DNA of 23,527 bases, taken from NCBI GenBank assembly GCA_902492655.1, contig CABUMF010000029.1, positions 1 through 23,527 of the forward strand, in the 5' to 3' direction. Within the stretch, counting starts at the first letter, position 1. The number at the start of each line of letters is the position of its first letter. The position numbers were made by a program, and so were the translations under genes. Below, one piece after another: positions 1-7,950 of the stretch. This DNA comes from an uncultured Eubacteriales bacterium (lineage in GTDB: Bacteria; Bacillota; Clostridia; HGM11514). The notes below the pieces were generated by a model. That model had not been told where the DNA came from and did no database searches. It was given only the letters and a program-made list of their open reading frames with translations.

Positions 1-912
1 GACATTTTGGAGCGTCCGGAATATCAAGGGCATACAGTAAACTTCAAAACCTACAAGCAGTCCTACAAGAGCAAAAAGACCTGCAATAATCCCGAAGAAA
101 AATGGCTTGTGTTTGAAAATACCCACGAAGCAATCATTGACGCTGACACATGGGCGCGGGTGCAGGAATTGCGGAAGAACAAACGCCGCCCGACGAGGAC
201 AGGAAAGACAAATATGTTTTCCGGCATTGTGCGCTGCGCCGATTGCGGTGAAAAGCTGTATTACTGCACAAGCAGGAACTTTGAAGCAAGGCAAGACCAC
301 TTTGTCTGCTCTACTTCAAGGCTCAAAGGGAAAGAGGTTTGCGCGACGCATTTTATCCGCGCCGTTGTCTTGGAACGGGGCGTACTCGCCCACATGAGAA
401 TGACGATTGCCTGTGTTGCGAACCATGAAGAACAATTCCGCAAGGCTATGGGTGCGAAGCAGAAAGCCGAAGCAAAAAGAGAACTCGCGGCGAAGCGTCG
501 GCAACTGACGCAGGCAGAACGACGGATAGAAGAACTTGACCGACTATTCAAGCGTATTTATGAGGACAACGTAGGCGGAAAACTATCTGACAGCAGATTT
601 CAAATGCTCTCTGACGACTACGAGCAGGAGCAGAAAGAACTGCGGGAAAAGCTGTTGCGGTTGAATGAAGAAATTACAGAACAAGAGGAACAGGCAGAGA
701 ATATCGACAGGTTTATCTGCAAGGTGCGGAAGTATCTCGACTTGAACGAGCTGACACCCACTATCCTAAACGACATGGTAAAGGCGGTATATGTTCACGC
801 GCCGGACAAGTCGAAGGGTTATCGGGAACAACAGATTGACATTTCCTATGACCTTGTAGGAATACTCCCCGCGTCTTTACTGATTGACCTGCAAAACGGA
901 GAAACGGCATAG
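1..912 (+). CDS. Large serine recombinase, C-terminal part (5' end outside window)
   Basis: The reading frame is open from base 1, so this is the C-terminal ~303 residues of a longer protein; the N-terminal catalytic resolvase domain lies upstream of the window. What remains is typical of large serine recombinases of conjugative or mobilizable elements in Clostridia. There is the end of the recombinase domain (EYQGHTVNFKTYKQSYKSKK), a zinc beta-ribbon (CADCG near residue 79, then further Cys in FVCSTSR and EVCATH), a long charged coiled coil (about 145-235), and a DUF4368-like tail. By family knowledge it catalyses integration and excision of its element using a Ser nucleophile. It is probably the last gene of the element, whose end should lie in the ~70 bp before the mannosidase gene. 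Base composition looks more GC-rich than the neighbouring genes, consistent with transfer. Identity as a serine recombinase is secure; the element type is not visible. Confidence 0.92.
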   Translation, partial: DILERPEYQGHTVNFKTYKQSYKSKKTCNNPEEKWLVFENTHEAIIDADTWARVQELRKNKRRPTRTGKTNMFSGIVRCADCGEKLYYCTSRNFEARQDHFVCSTSRLKGKEVCATHFIRAVVLERGVLAHMRMTIACVANHEEQFRKAMGAKQKAEAKRELAAKRRQLTQAERRIEELDRLFKRIYEDNVGGKLSDSRFQMLSDDYEQEQKELREKLLRLNEEITEQEEQAENIDRFICKVRKYLDLNELTPTILNDMVKAVYVHAPDKSKGYREQQIDISYDLVGILPASLLIDLQNGETA

Positions 913-930
913 CCGAAGCTACGCCGTTTC
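901..930 (+). terminator. Hairpin overlapping recombinase stop codon
   Basis: GAAACGGC-A-TAGC, loop CGAA, GCTA-C-GCCGTTTC form a 13-position stem with a single A/C mismatch. The stop codon TAG (910-912) lies in the left arm. No clean T-run follows, so it may be a terminator-like or mRNA-stabilising hairpin, or a structure at the element end. Confidence 0.5.
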
Positions 931-960
931 CTGAAAACATTCTTATGCTGTTTTATGCGT

Positions 961-983
961 GCCGCCCCGAAGGACCGCTTTTT
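961..983. terminator. Weak hairpin between recombinase and mannosidase
   Basis: GCCGCCC / GGACCGC around a CGAA loop (UUCG tetraloop when read on the minus strand), followed on the plus strand by TTTTT (979-983). The stem has two mismatches on the plus strand and one mismatch plus a G-U pair on the minus strand. It could end plus-strand transcription from the recombinase. It is weak evidence for a terminator. Confidence 0.3.
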
Positions 984-985
984 CA

Positions 986-3900
986 TTACCTTTCTATATA
1001 CAGCGTTACAATTTCAAAATTGCCCACAGAAAGCTTAACCTTATTATCCTTAACCTCAAGTTTTTCAAGCTTATTTTCAAGCAAATCGCAGATCCACACA
1101 CTCTTTACATCAAACCCAAACGAAATTTCGGGCTTGCTTACGATATTATAGGCATCGTACAGCCTTAAAACATATCCTTTTCCGTCCTCGCTTTGCTTAA
1201 GCGTTTCGATGACAATGTTATCCTCATTGCACTTCACAAACGAATACTCGGAAGGAAGCTCGCCGTTTTTCTCCCTTGTTTTCACCGCAGTCATTTTTTG
1301 ATTAAGATTATAAGCTTGCTGAACCGTTCCGCCTGCCGCGGCGTTAAACTTATGGGGATACCACGAATATGTAAGATGATGTATGCATTTATCCGCCTCG
1401 GGGTTAGGATCGGTTGAAGATTTAAGGATTGTTATTCCAAGCACATTTTCGTCCGCCGAAAAGCCGTATTTACAGTCATTAAGCAGGCTCACGCCGTAGC
1501 TGTTATCGGAAATATCCACCCACTTATGCATACACATTTCAAATTTTGCCTGATCCCAGCCCGTATTTTCGTGGGTTGCACGCTCCACATGACCGAACTG
1601 AATTTCGGCAGTGACCTTATTTGAGAACACATTGACGGGGAAAAGCGATTTCATAATAAGGTGGGACTGCTTCCAGTCAATCTCCGTTTCAAAATCAACC
1701 CTCGGTATATTGTCATACACGACTATATTTTGCTTTATAACAGAATCCATAAAGCGTTTTACCACCGTAAGACCTGCCTTTGCGCCGTTTCGGTATTCAA
1801 AAATTTCCGCAACCTCGTTAACCTCGTAGCATTTTTGCTTATAATAATATGTAAGCTCCCAGGCATCGTAGAACTTCGGCATATCCTCATAAACGCAGAA
1901 CCTGTTGGCAGTGCCCGAAACGGTTTCACGCATATTTATTTTATCGAAAATCGAGGTGATATTGCCGTTTTCATCAAGCCTTATATCGAAATATTTATTA
2001 CTGATATGATTTTTTTCGATTTCTGCCGAGTTTTCAAAGCTCAATTCGGAAAATCCCTTATATCCGAAGGATGGAACGGACTCGGCATACGCAAAGCTTC
2101 CCTCCGCCTCCACAACATCGGAGCACTCATGGGAATGGGGATTGAAAACCGTATAGCCCTCGGGGGTTGTTATTTTGCCAAGCAAGTCCTCCGTTGCGTG
2201 CTTTGAAGCTTCGTTGCAAAAATCAAGCACATTGCCGTACTGCTCGTCCGACAAATCGTAAACCTCCTTTATGGAGCTTCCGGGGATTATGTCGTGGAAC
2301 TGATTAAGCAGCATAAGCTTCCACATATCCGAGAATTTTTCGGACGGATATGTCTTACCGTTCACAACGGAATCGAGTACCGCAAGCCCTTCTGCCTTCA
2401 TCAAAGCAAATTCGCAATCACGGTTGAATTTCTTTGTTTTCGCCATTGAAGTGTATGTTCCGCGGTGATATTCAAGATAAAGCTCGCCCGACCATTTGGG
2501 AGTTCTTCCGAATTTTTCGCAGGATTCCCTGAAATTACGCTCGGCTTTATTGAGAAAATCATCAAGGGTATTCATTTTTGTCATGGGAATTCCGGGTATG
2601 CCCTTTTCAAAGCGTCTTTGGCGTTCAAGCATTTCAAAGGTCGGCCCTCCGCCTCCGTCACCGAACCCGAAGGTGTGAATTACCTGATTGTTGTATTCCT
2701 TATTCCTGTAAATATCCCAGCTGCTTTTTACCTCCCTTGAATCCATTGCACCGTTTATCATGACAAATTCACGGGATTTGTCGGGATTGACAAAATCCTT
2801 TGTCGTCAAAAACTGCGTGAATATTTCGGAGCCGTCTATGCCCTTCCAATAAAATGTATCGTTTGGAATTCTGTTGGTATCGTTCCAGCTTATTTTGCCT
2901 GTAACAAAGCGGTCAACCCCCGCCTTTTTAAGAATCTGAGGAAGGGCGGCGGAATACCCGAACACATCGGGAATCCAAAGCGTTCTGCTGTTTACGCCAA
3001 ACTCCTCTTTGAAAAATCTCTTTCCGAACACAAGCTGACGGATAAAGCTTTCTCCCGAAGGCAGATTTCCGTCCGCTTCAAGCCACATTGCGCCGTCCGC
3101 TTCCCACCTGCCCTCTCTTATGCGAGCCTTGACCTTTTCGTACATTTCGGGAGCATTTTCCTTAAGAAAAACATACATCTGCGGCGAGGTCATCATAAAC
3201 CTATATTCGGGATAACGCTCCATAAGATGAATAACGGTGGAATAGCTCCTCTGAACCTTCTCCACAGTCTGCCGAACAGGCCAGCGCCATGCCACATCTA
3301 TATGGGAGTGTCCCATACAGTTTACCGTTACATCCTTATTTTTGCCACATTCCTTTTCATAAAACTCATGCTTAAGATATTCCCTTGCATTATGTATGCC
3401 TTCATAATACTCATCGGAATAAGGCTTTCTGAAATCAATACGGTTTGCGGCAAGCTCCAGATGATGCAGTATCACCCTATAGTCATCCGACGCCTTATCC
3501 AAGCAATAAAGTGCGTCAAGCGGAACATAAAAGTCAAAATAAAGCTGCTCCGTTTCACTGCAGACCGTTATAAGCTTCGGCGTAAGCCCCGAAAAGGGAC
3601 TTATACTGTCAAAATAACAGTAGAACGCCGCATCGTACTCGGTATCGGGCTTCAAAAAGGTTCTTGTATGGTTGACATCAAGCCCCTGAGTCATTTCGCC
3701 GTTTAAGTAAAGCAACACCTGAATTCTCGAATTCTTGTTCTGCTGCTCAAATTCAAGGGCATAATAGCATCCATCAATCGCCTTTGGAGTGCGAAAGCTT
3801 CCTCTTATCCAGCAGTGCAAATCCTTTCCGTCAAGAAGCATATAAGGCTCAAGCTTTTGCCAGCTTTGGTCAATATCGGGAATTACATTATCATTTTTGT

Positions 3901-4006
3901 AGTCACAAAACTTGATATAAAAATCATCAAGCGAAACCGCTTCACGCTTTGTAAGCGCCAAAAGCTGCCAAGCGGTTTTTTCGGCTTTTTCATCTAAATA
4001 TCTCAT
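986..4006 (-). CDS. GH38 alpha-mannosidase
   Basis: A 1006-residue retaining alpha-mannosidase, full length for bacterial GH38 enzymes. Visible family signatures are the zinc-binding HSHIDVAWRWP (His235 and Asp237), the nucleophile region LWIPDVFGYS (Asp347), and the later zinc His in LLNQFHDIIPGSS, followed by the long beta-rich C-terminal region. There is no signal peptide, so it should act in the cytoplasm on imported mannosides or N-glycan fragments. The ATG is preceded by AAGGAG at 7 nt. A consensus promoter lies directly upstream in the space shared with divergent rsmA. The gene is single and lies next to the mobile-element end; its C-terminus (EIVTLYIER) looks natural, so integration did not obviously truncate it. 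The exact linkage specificity cannot be read from the sequence. Confidence 0.95.
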   Translation of the reverse strand: MRYLDEKAEKTAWQLLALTKREAVSLDDFYIKFCDYKNDNVIPDIDQSWQKLEPYMLLDGKDLHCWIRGSFRTPKAIDGCYYALEFEQQNKNSRIQVLLYLNGEMTQGLDVNHTRTFLKPDTEYDAAFYCYFDSISPFSGLTPKLITVCSETEQLYFDFYVPLDALYCLDKASDDYRVILHHLELAANRIDFRKPYSDEYYEGIHNAREYLKHEFYEKECGKNKDVTVNCMGHSHIDVAWRWPVRQTVEKVQRSYSTVIHLMERYPEYRFMMTSPQMYVFLKENAPEMYEKVKARIREGRWEADGAMWLEADGNLPSGESFIRQLVFGKRFFKEEFGVNSRTLWIPDVFGYSAALPQILKKAGVDRFVTGKISWNDTNRIPNDTFYWKGIDGSEIFTQFLTTKDFVNPDKSREFVMINGAMDSREVKSSWDIYRNKEYNNQVIHTFGFGDGGGGPTFEMLERQRRFEKGIPGIPMTKMNTLDDFLNKAERNFRESCEKFGRTPKWSGELYLEYHRGTYTSMAKTKKFNRDCEFALMKAEGLAVLDSVVNGKTYPSEKFSDMWKLMLLNQFHDIIPGSSIKEVYDLSDEQYGNVLDFCNEASKHATEDLLGKITTPEGYTVFNPHSHECSDVVEAEGSFAYAESVPSFGYKGFSELSFENSAEIEKNHISNKYFDIRLDENGNITSIFDKINMRETVSGTANRFCVYEDMPKFYDAWELTYYYKQKCYEVNEVAEIFEYRNGAKAGLTVVKRFMDSVIKQNIVVYDNIPRVDFETEIDWKQSHLIMKSLFPVNVFSNKVTAEIQFGHVERATHENTGWDQAKFEMCMHKWVDISDNSYGVSLLNDCKYGFSADENVLGITILKSSTDPNPEADKCIHHLTYSWYPHKFNAAAGGTVQQAYNLNQKMTAVKTREKNGELPSEYSFVKCNEDNIVIETLKQSEDGKGYVLRLYDAYNIVSKPEISFGFDVKSVWICDLLENKLEKLEVKDNKVKLSVGNFEIVTLYIER

Positions 4007-4019
4007 AAAATAACTCCTT

Positions 4020-4034
4020 CATTGCTTTTTTTAT
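4020..4034 (-). repeat. 15-nt leader element, copy 1
   Basis: Read on the minus strand, ATAAAAAAAGCAATG directly follows the -10 box of the mannosidase promoter and precedes its ribosome site. The identical 15-mer is at 17582-17596 in front of the sugar isomerase-like gene, also between -10 and ribosome site. Confidence 0.55.
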
Positions 4035-4063
4035 ATAATATACCACAAACTGTGTTTTGTCAA
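4035..4063 (-). promoter_or_regulatory. Sigma-A promoter of GH38 mannosidase gene
   Basis: On the minus strand: TTGACA (4058-4063), 17-bp spacer, TATTAT (4035-4040). The spacer contains the small inverted repeat CACA-AAC-TGTG, a possible but unproven operator. Confidence 0.75.
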
Positions 4064-4071
4064 TATGCCGC

Positions 4072-4100
4072 TTGACTTTTTTGGGATTTTGGTGTAGAAT
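4072..4100 (+). promoter_or_regulatory. Sigma-A promoter of rsmA
   Basis: TTGACT (4072-4077), 17-bp spacer, TAGAAT (4095-4100), followed by GGAGG (4121-4125) and ATG at 4131. Its -35 box is only 8 bp from the -35 box of the divergent mannosidase promoter. Confidence 0.75.
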
Positions 4101-4130
4101 TCTATACGAAATCAGTTTACGGAGGCAAAT

Positions 4131-4991
4131 ATGAATCCACTTACAAACATAGATATTATTAAGCATATAATGAAGCGTCACGGTATTGCTTTTAACAAAA
4201 AGTTCGGGCAGAATTTTCTGACGGACGAGGCTGTTGTCGACTCGATTTCGGAAATGTCGGGGGTTTCAAAAAACGATGCGGTGCTTGAAATAGGGCCGGG
4301 CATCGGTACGCTTACCTACAGCCTTTTAAGCTTTGCAAATAAGGTTGTTTCGGTCGAAATAGATTCGGGACTTATTCCCGTTCTTTCGGAAACCCTTTCG
4401 GAATTTGACAATTTCGAGCTAATAAACAGCGATATTCTGAAGCTTGACTTAAACGAGCTGATACAAGACAAATTCGCAGGCGAGCCGCCCTTTGTGATTG
4501 CAAATCTTCCTTATTATATAACATCGCCGATTTTGATGTATCTGCTTGAATCGAAAATACCCTTCAAAAGGATAGTTGTAATGGTTCAAAAGGAGGTTGC
4601 GGACCGTCTTTCATCCAAGCCCGGCACAAAGGACTACGGCGTTATTACGGCGGCGGTCAGCTATTATGCCGATGTTAAAACCCTTTTCGAGGTTAAAAGA
4701 GATTGCTTTATACCCTCCCCGAATGTCGATTCGGCGGTAATCGAGCTTATTCCGAGGAAGCACCCCACTTGCAAACCGAAATCCGAGGATATGTTTTTTA
4801 AAACAATAAAGGCGTCCTTTGCTCAAAGACGCAAAACCCTTCTTAACTCGATAAGCAAATCGGGGTACATTACATTGCCGAAGGAGGAAATCGAAAGAGC
4901 AATATCGGATTGCGGTATTTCACCGTCCGTTCGGGGCGAAACGCTTTCGATTGATGACTTCGCCAAACTGTCAGATAAATTTGGGGGTTGA
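4131..4991 (+). CDS. rsmA: 16S rRNA (adenine1518/1519-N6) dimethyltransferase
   Basis: A 286-residue protein with all the marks of RsmA/KsgA. These are the N-terminal KKFGQNFLTD, the SAM-binding VLEIGPGIGTLT, an acidic residue after VVSVEID, and the catalytic NLPYYITSPI. It dimethylates two adjacent adenines in helix 45 of 16S rRNA during late 30S maturation. The start has GGAGG at 5 nt and a good promoter. Length matches the family (about 270-290). It is followed at once by a membrane sulfatase gene whose own promoter overlaps the rsmA stop codon, so the two are only loosely linked. Erm-type methyltransferases are related, but the length, the NLPYY motif and the chromosomal setting favour RsmA. 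Confidence 0.96.
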   Translation: MNPLTNIDIIKHIMKRHGIAFNKKFGQNFLTDEAVVDSISEMSGVSKNDAVLEIGPGIGTLTYSLLSFANKVVSVEIDSGLIPVLSETLSEFDNFELINSDILKLDLNELIQDKFAGEPPFVIANLPYYITSPILMYLLESKIPFKRIVVMVQKEVADRLSSKPGTKDYGVITAAVSYYADVKTLFEVKRDCFIPSPNVDSAVIELIPRKHPTCKPKSEDMFFKTIKASFAQRRKTLLNSISKSGYITLPKEEIERAISDCGISPSVRGETLSIDDFAKLSDKFGG

Positions 4992-5016
4992 AATTTGACG
5001 AAATTTGTTGTATAAT
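4988..5016 (+). promoter_or_regulatory. Promoter of LTA-synthase-like gene
   Basis: TTGAAA (4988-4993), 17-bp spacer, TATAAT (5011-5016). The -35 box contains the rsmA stop codon TGA (4989-4991). The nearby TTGACG at 4995 is only 10 bp from the -10 box and is a poorer choice. Confidence 0.65.
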
Positions 5017-5041
5017 GTTATTTTGTACGGAGGTGAGCTTC

Positions 5042-7102
5042 ATGAAAAACACAAAAGTGACGGAGGAAACTTCATCCGAAAGAAAATCTTCGGAAATATT
5101 AAAGGATATATCAAATCAGGTTAAGCCTTTAGGAAAGCTTTTTTCAGAGCTTTTTTCAAAATACAGCGAATTTATCAACTGCATTTTGCTTTCACTTGCG
5201 GTAAACTTTGCGGTTGAGATGTTTTGCAGGCAGTCCATTTACGAATGTCTTGTTTACATTCACAACCATCCGCTTTCGTTTTTATACAACACACTCATTG
5301 TTTTGTTTACATTGTCCCCCGGGCTTGCGCTCAGGAAAAGATATTTCTGGTACTCCATTGTCTGCGCATTCTGGGTTGGCTTAGGAGTTACGAGTGCGAT
5401 TATCCTCGTTTTCAGGCAAACTCCGCTTACCGCAAACGATTTTCTTATAACAAGGTCGGTTGTGGGAATGTTCGATAAGTATCTTTCAAGCTTTCAGATG
5501 GTTCTTGTGGGGATTGCGGCTTTGGCGATTGTGGGACTTTTGGCGGTTATTCTCATAAAGGCTCCCGCTCCTGCGGGGATCAAGCGGAAAAAGCACATCG
5601 GAGGCATTCTGATTATCGTTGCCGCAATGGCTTCGGCAACATTTTTTGCCAACAATTATGTGTATTCCGACAGCGACTCCTTTGCGTCCCTTATACGCGC
5701 GTTTGACGATTACGGCTTTGCTTACAGCTTTTCCATTACCACCTTTGACGGGGGTGTCGATAAGCCGAAAAATTACAGCGAGGAATACATGAATCAGCTG
5801 AAGGCTGAGCTTTTGGAAAAGTGCCCCGACAGGGAGGTTTCCAAAAAGCCCAATATCATTTATCTTCAGCTGGAATCGTTTTTTGATGTTAATCATATAA
5901 CGGACTACACATACAGCGAAAATCCGTTGCCCAATTTCAGGCAGCTCAAAGAGGACTTCCCTTCGGGATTTTTTACGGTTCCGAGCATAGGCGGAGGCAC
6001 ATCGAATACCGAATTTGAGGCACTTACAGGGCTTAATATGGACTATTTCGGGGTTGGCGAATACCCTTACAAAACTATTATGAAGGAAACAACCGCCGAA
6101 TCAATTTGCTATGACCTTAAAAATCACGGGTATGCAAGCCATGCTATCCACAATTACACCGGCACCTTCTATTCCCGTAATGAGGTTTACAAAAATCTCG
6201 GTTTTGACTCTTTTACACCGATTGAATATATGTATAACCTTGAATATACCGCAAACGGCTGGGCAAAAGACAAGGTTCTCATAGGCGAAATCATGAAGGC
6301 GCTTAATTCCACGCAAGGTCAGGATTTCATCCACACCGTATCGGTTCAGGGGCATGGAAGGTATCCCAACGAGAAAATAGATCCCACCCACACCATTACC
6401 GTTGAGGGCATTTCCGACCCCGGCACAAAGGCGGGATTTGAATATTATGTTAACGAAATCCATGATATGGATATTTTCATAAAAGACTTGGTTGACACAC
6501 TGTCAGGCTTTGACGAGGATGTTATTCTGGTTATGTGGGGCGACCATTTGCCCACATTTACGATAAACAGTTCTCAGCTTGATAACGGAGATATTATGCA
6601 AACCGAGTATGTAATTTGGTCGAATTTCGGGCTTTCGTTGGAGGACAGGGATCTTTGTGCTTATCAGCTTACGCCCTATATTCTGGACTCCCTGGGAATC
6701 TATGACGGCTGGATTAACAAGCTTCACAACTCCAATCAGTACGATGAAGCCTTCGACAACAAGTACAGATGCATCGAGTATGATATGCTTTACGGCGGAA
6801 GATACCTTTGGGGTGAAAACCGCCTGCAGCCGACCGAAATGAAAATGGGAATTGACGAAATTTCAATCAACAGCGTTATCGTTGCCGACGAGCAGATTTA
6901 TGTTTACGGCAAAAACTTCAATTCCTTCAGTAAAATTGTGGTTGACGGCAAAGAATACTACACCAGGCAGAACGGTGATGAGCTTTCGGCGGTGGATGTT
7001 GAAATTCATGACGGCTCGGAAATTACCGTCGTGCAGAAAAAGGGTACTGTTTTGGGCTCAACGAAGCCGTTTATTTATCACGAAGCACAGCCTACGGAAT
7101 AA
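5042..7102 (+). CDS. LTA synthase-family membrane sulfatase with C-terminal beta-sandwich module
   Basis: Start chosen at ATG 5042, with GGAGG at 5029-5033; an in-frame ATG at 4988 lies inside the rsmA end and promoter and is rejected. The 686-residue protein has about five membrane segments (roughly 44-62, 77-97, 102-125, 150-172, 185-205). An extracellular alkaline-phosphatase/sulfatase domain follows (about 270-560) with metal ligand Glu278 in LQLESFF, nucleophile Thr320 in GGGTSNTEF, and Asp501-His502 in MWGDHLP. This layout fits LtaS-type enzymes, which transfer glycerol phosphate from phosphatidylglycerol to a membrane-anchored acceptor. The last ~85 residues (ISINSVIVADEQIYVYGKNF onward) look like an IPT/TIG-type beta-sandwich, which standard LtaS proteins lack. 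The true product (lipoteichoic acid or another phosphoglycerol-modified glycan) is not readable. A strong terminator follows. Confidence 0.88.
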   Translation: MKNTKVTEETSSERKSSEILKDISNQVKPLGKLFSELFSKYSEFINCILLSLAVNFAVEMFCRQSIYECLVYIHNHPLSFLYNTLIVLFTLSPGLALRKRYFWYSIVCAFWVGLGVTSAIILVFRQTPLTANDFLITRSVVGMFDKYLSSFQMVLVGIAALAIVGLLAVILIKAPAPAGIKRKKHIGGILIIVAAMASATFFANNYVYSDSDSFASLIRAFDDYGFAYSFSITTFDGGVDKPKNYSEEYMNQLKAELLEKCPDREVSKKPNIIYLQLESFFDVNHITDYTYSENPLPNFRQLKEDFPSGFFTVPSIGGGTSNTEFEALTGLNMDYFGVGEYPYKTIMKETTAESICYDLKNHGYASHAIHNYTGTFYSRNEVYKNLGFDSFTPIEYMYNLEYTANGWAKDKVLIGEIMKALNSTQGQDFIHTVSVQGHGRYPNEKIDPTHTITVEGISDPGTKAGFEYYVNEIHDMDIFIKDLVDTLSGFDEDVILVMWGDHLPTFTINSSQLDNGDIMQTEYVIWSNFGLSLEDRDLCAYQLTPYILDSLGIYDGWINKLHNSNQYDEAFDNKYRCIEYDMLYGGRYLWGENRLQPTEMKMGIDEISINSVIVADEQIYVYGKNFNSFSKIVVDGKEYYTRQNGDELSAVDVEIHDGSEITVVQKKGTVLGSTKPFIYHEAQPTE

Positions 7103-7107
7103 ACTTA

Positions 7108-7137
7108 AAAGTCCGGGAATTTTCTCGGACTTTTTTT
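7108..7137 (+). terminator. Rho-independent terminator after LTA synthase-like gene
   Basis: AAAGTCCG (7108-7115) pairs with CGGACTTT (7126-7133); the inner GAA/TTC can extend the stem across a one-base bulge. A run of seven T ends at 7137. The T-run reaches the ribosome site of the next gene. Confidence 0.85.
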
Positions 7138-7149
7138 GGAGCGATTACC

Positions 7150-7950
7150 ATGAAAAGAATTTACAACCGCAATTTTTCCAAAGAGCTAAGTAACATAGAC
7201 ATTTCCATAGAGGATTTAAGGCTGGTTAATTTGGACAGCAGCTGGAAATCCGATATGCATTCATCGCCCTTTACAAGGATTTATATTGTAAATTCGGGCA
7301 AAGGAACAGTATATACAGAACACGGAAAAATCGAGCTTTTACCTAACAAAATATATATTATACCATCGGGCCTTCGCTTTTCATACGAATGTGACGAATA
7401 TCTTGATAAAATATACATTCATGTCCGTGCGCTACTTCCCGATAAAAGCGACGCTCTTTCGGCGTGTGAAAAATGCTTGGAATTTGACGATACCGAAGGG
7501 CTTTTTGAGCTTGTAAAAGGCTTCCTTCCCCCCGATACAGCAGAAAAAATAATCGGGATTAAGGCGGTCATATCAAAAATTATACTTTTGTGTATGCAAA
7601 GCCTGAAACCCAAAAAGGTCATCGGGTATTCGGAATACACAAAAGGCGTTATTGAATACATCGAGCGAAATTTAAGCGTAAATCTTACGGCAAAAAAAAT
7701 AGCGGAGGAGCTTTTTACCTCCTCCGCAAAGCTGAGAAAAACCTTCAAAACCGAAACCGGCACGCCTTTGGGTAAATACATCGACGAACGAATTATGACC
7801 CGTGCCGAAAGCTCGGTTCGCTCGGGGAGCCGTTCAATAAAGGAAATAAGCGACAGCCTGGGGTTTTGCGATCAATTCTATTTTTCAAGATGCTTTTCAA
7901 GACAATTCGGAATGTCGCCTCTTGTATACAGAAAAACAAGAAAGCTCTAA
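7150..7950 (+). CDS. AraC-family transcriptional regulator
   Basis: A 266-residue protein. The N-terminal half resembles the AraC-type cupin sensor (YIVNSGKGTVYTEHGKIELL, then IIPSGLRFSYECDE). The C-terminal ~100 residues hold the two helix-turn-helix units (IAEELFTSSAKLRKTFKTET and IKEISDSLGFCDQFYFSRCF, ending FGMSPLVYRK). Such regulators sense a small ligand, often a sugar, and activate nearby carbohydrate genes. GGAG precedes the ATG, and the gene begins within 13 bp of the preceding terminator, with no clear promoter of its own. It converges on the GH28-type gene with stop codons overlapping in the four bases CTAA (7947-7950). The target and ligand are unknown; the neighbouring hydrolase operon is a reasonable guess. 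Confidence 0.9.
   Translation: MKRIYNRNFSKELSNIDISIEDLRLVNLDSSWKSDMHSSPFTRIYIVNSGKGTVYTEHGKIELLPNKIYIIPSGLRFSYECDEYLDKIYIHVRALLPDKSDALSACEKCLEFDDTEGLFELVKGFLPPDTAEKIIGIKAVISKIILLCMQSLKPKKVIGYSEYTKGVIEYIERNLSVNLTAKKIAEELFTSSAKLRKTFKTETGTPLGKYIDERIMTRAESSVRSGSRSIKEISDSLGFCDQFYFSRCFSRQFGMSPLVYRKTRKL

Noticed and set aside
1661..2206. Open frame of 181 codons on the plus strand, and a similar one at 3227-3706
   Set aside because: Both are antisense shadows of the GH38 mannosidase gene, with no ribosome sites or family features.
4995..5016. TTGACG as -35 for the LTA synthase-like gene
   Set aside because: Only 10 bp from the TATAAT box; TTGAAA at 4988 gives a 17-bp spacer.
4988..5041. Upstream in-frame ATG for the LTA synthase-like gene
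   Set aside because: It overlaps the rsmA end and the promoter itself; the ATG at 5042 has GGAGG at proper distance and gives the normal N-terminus.
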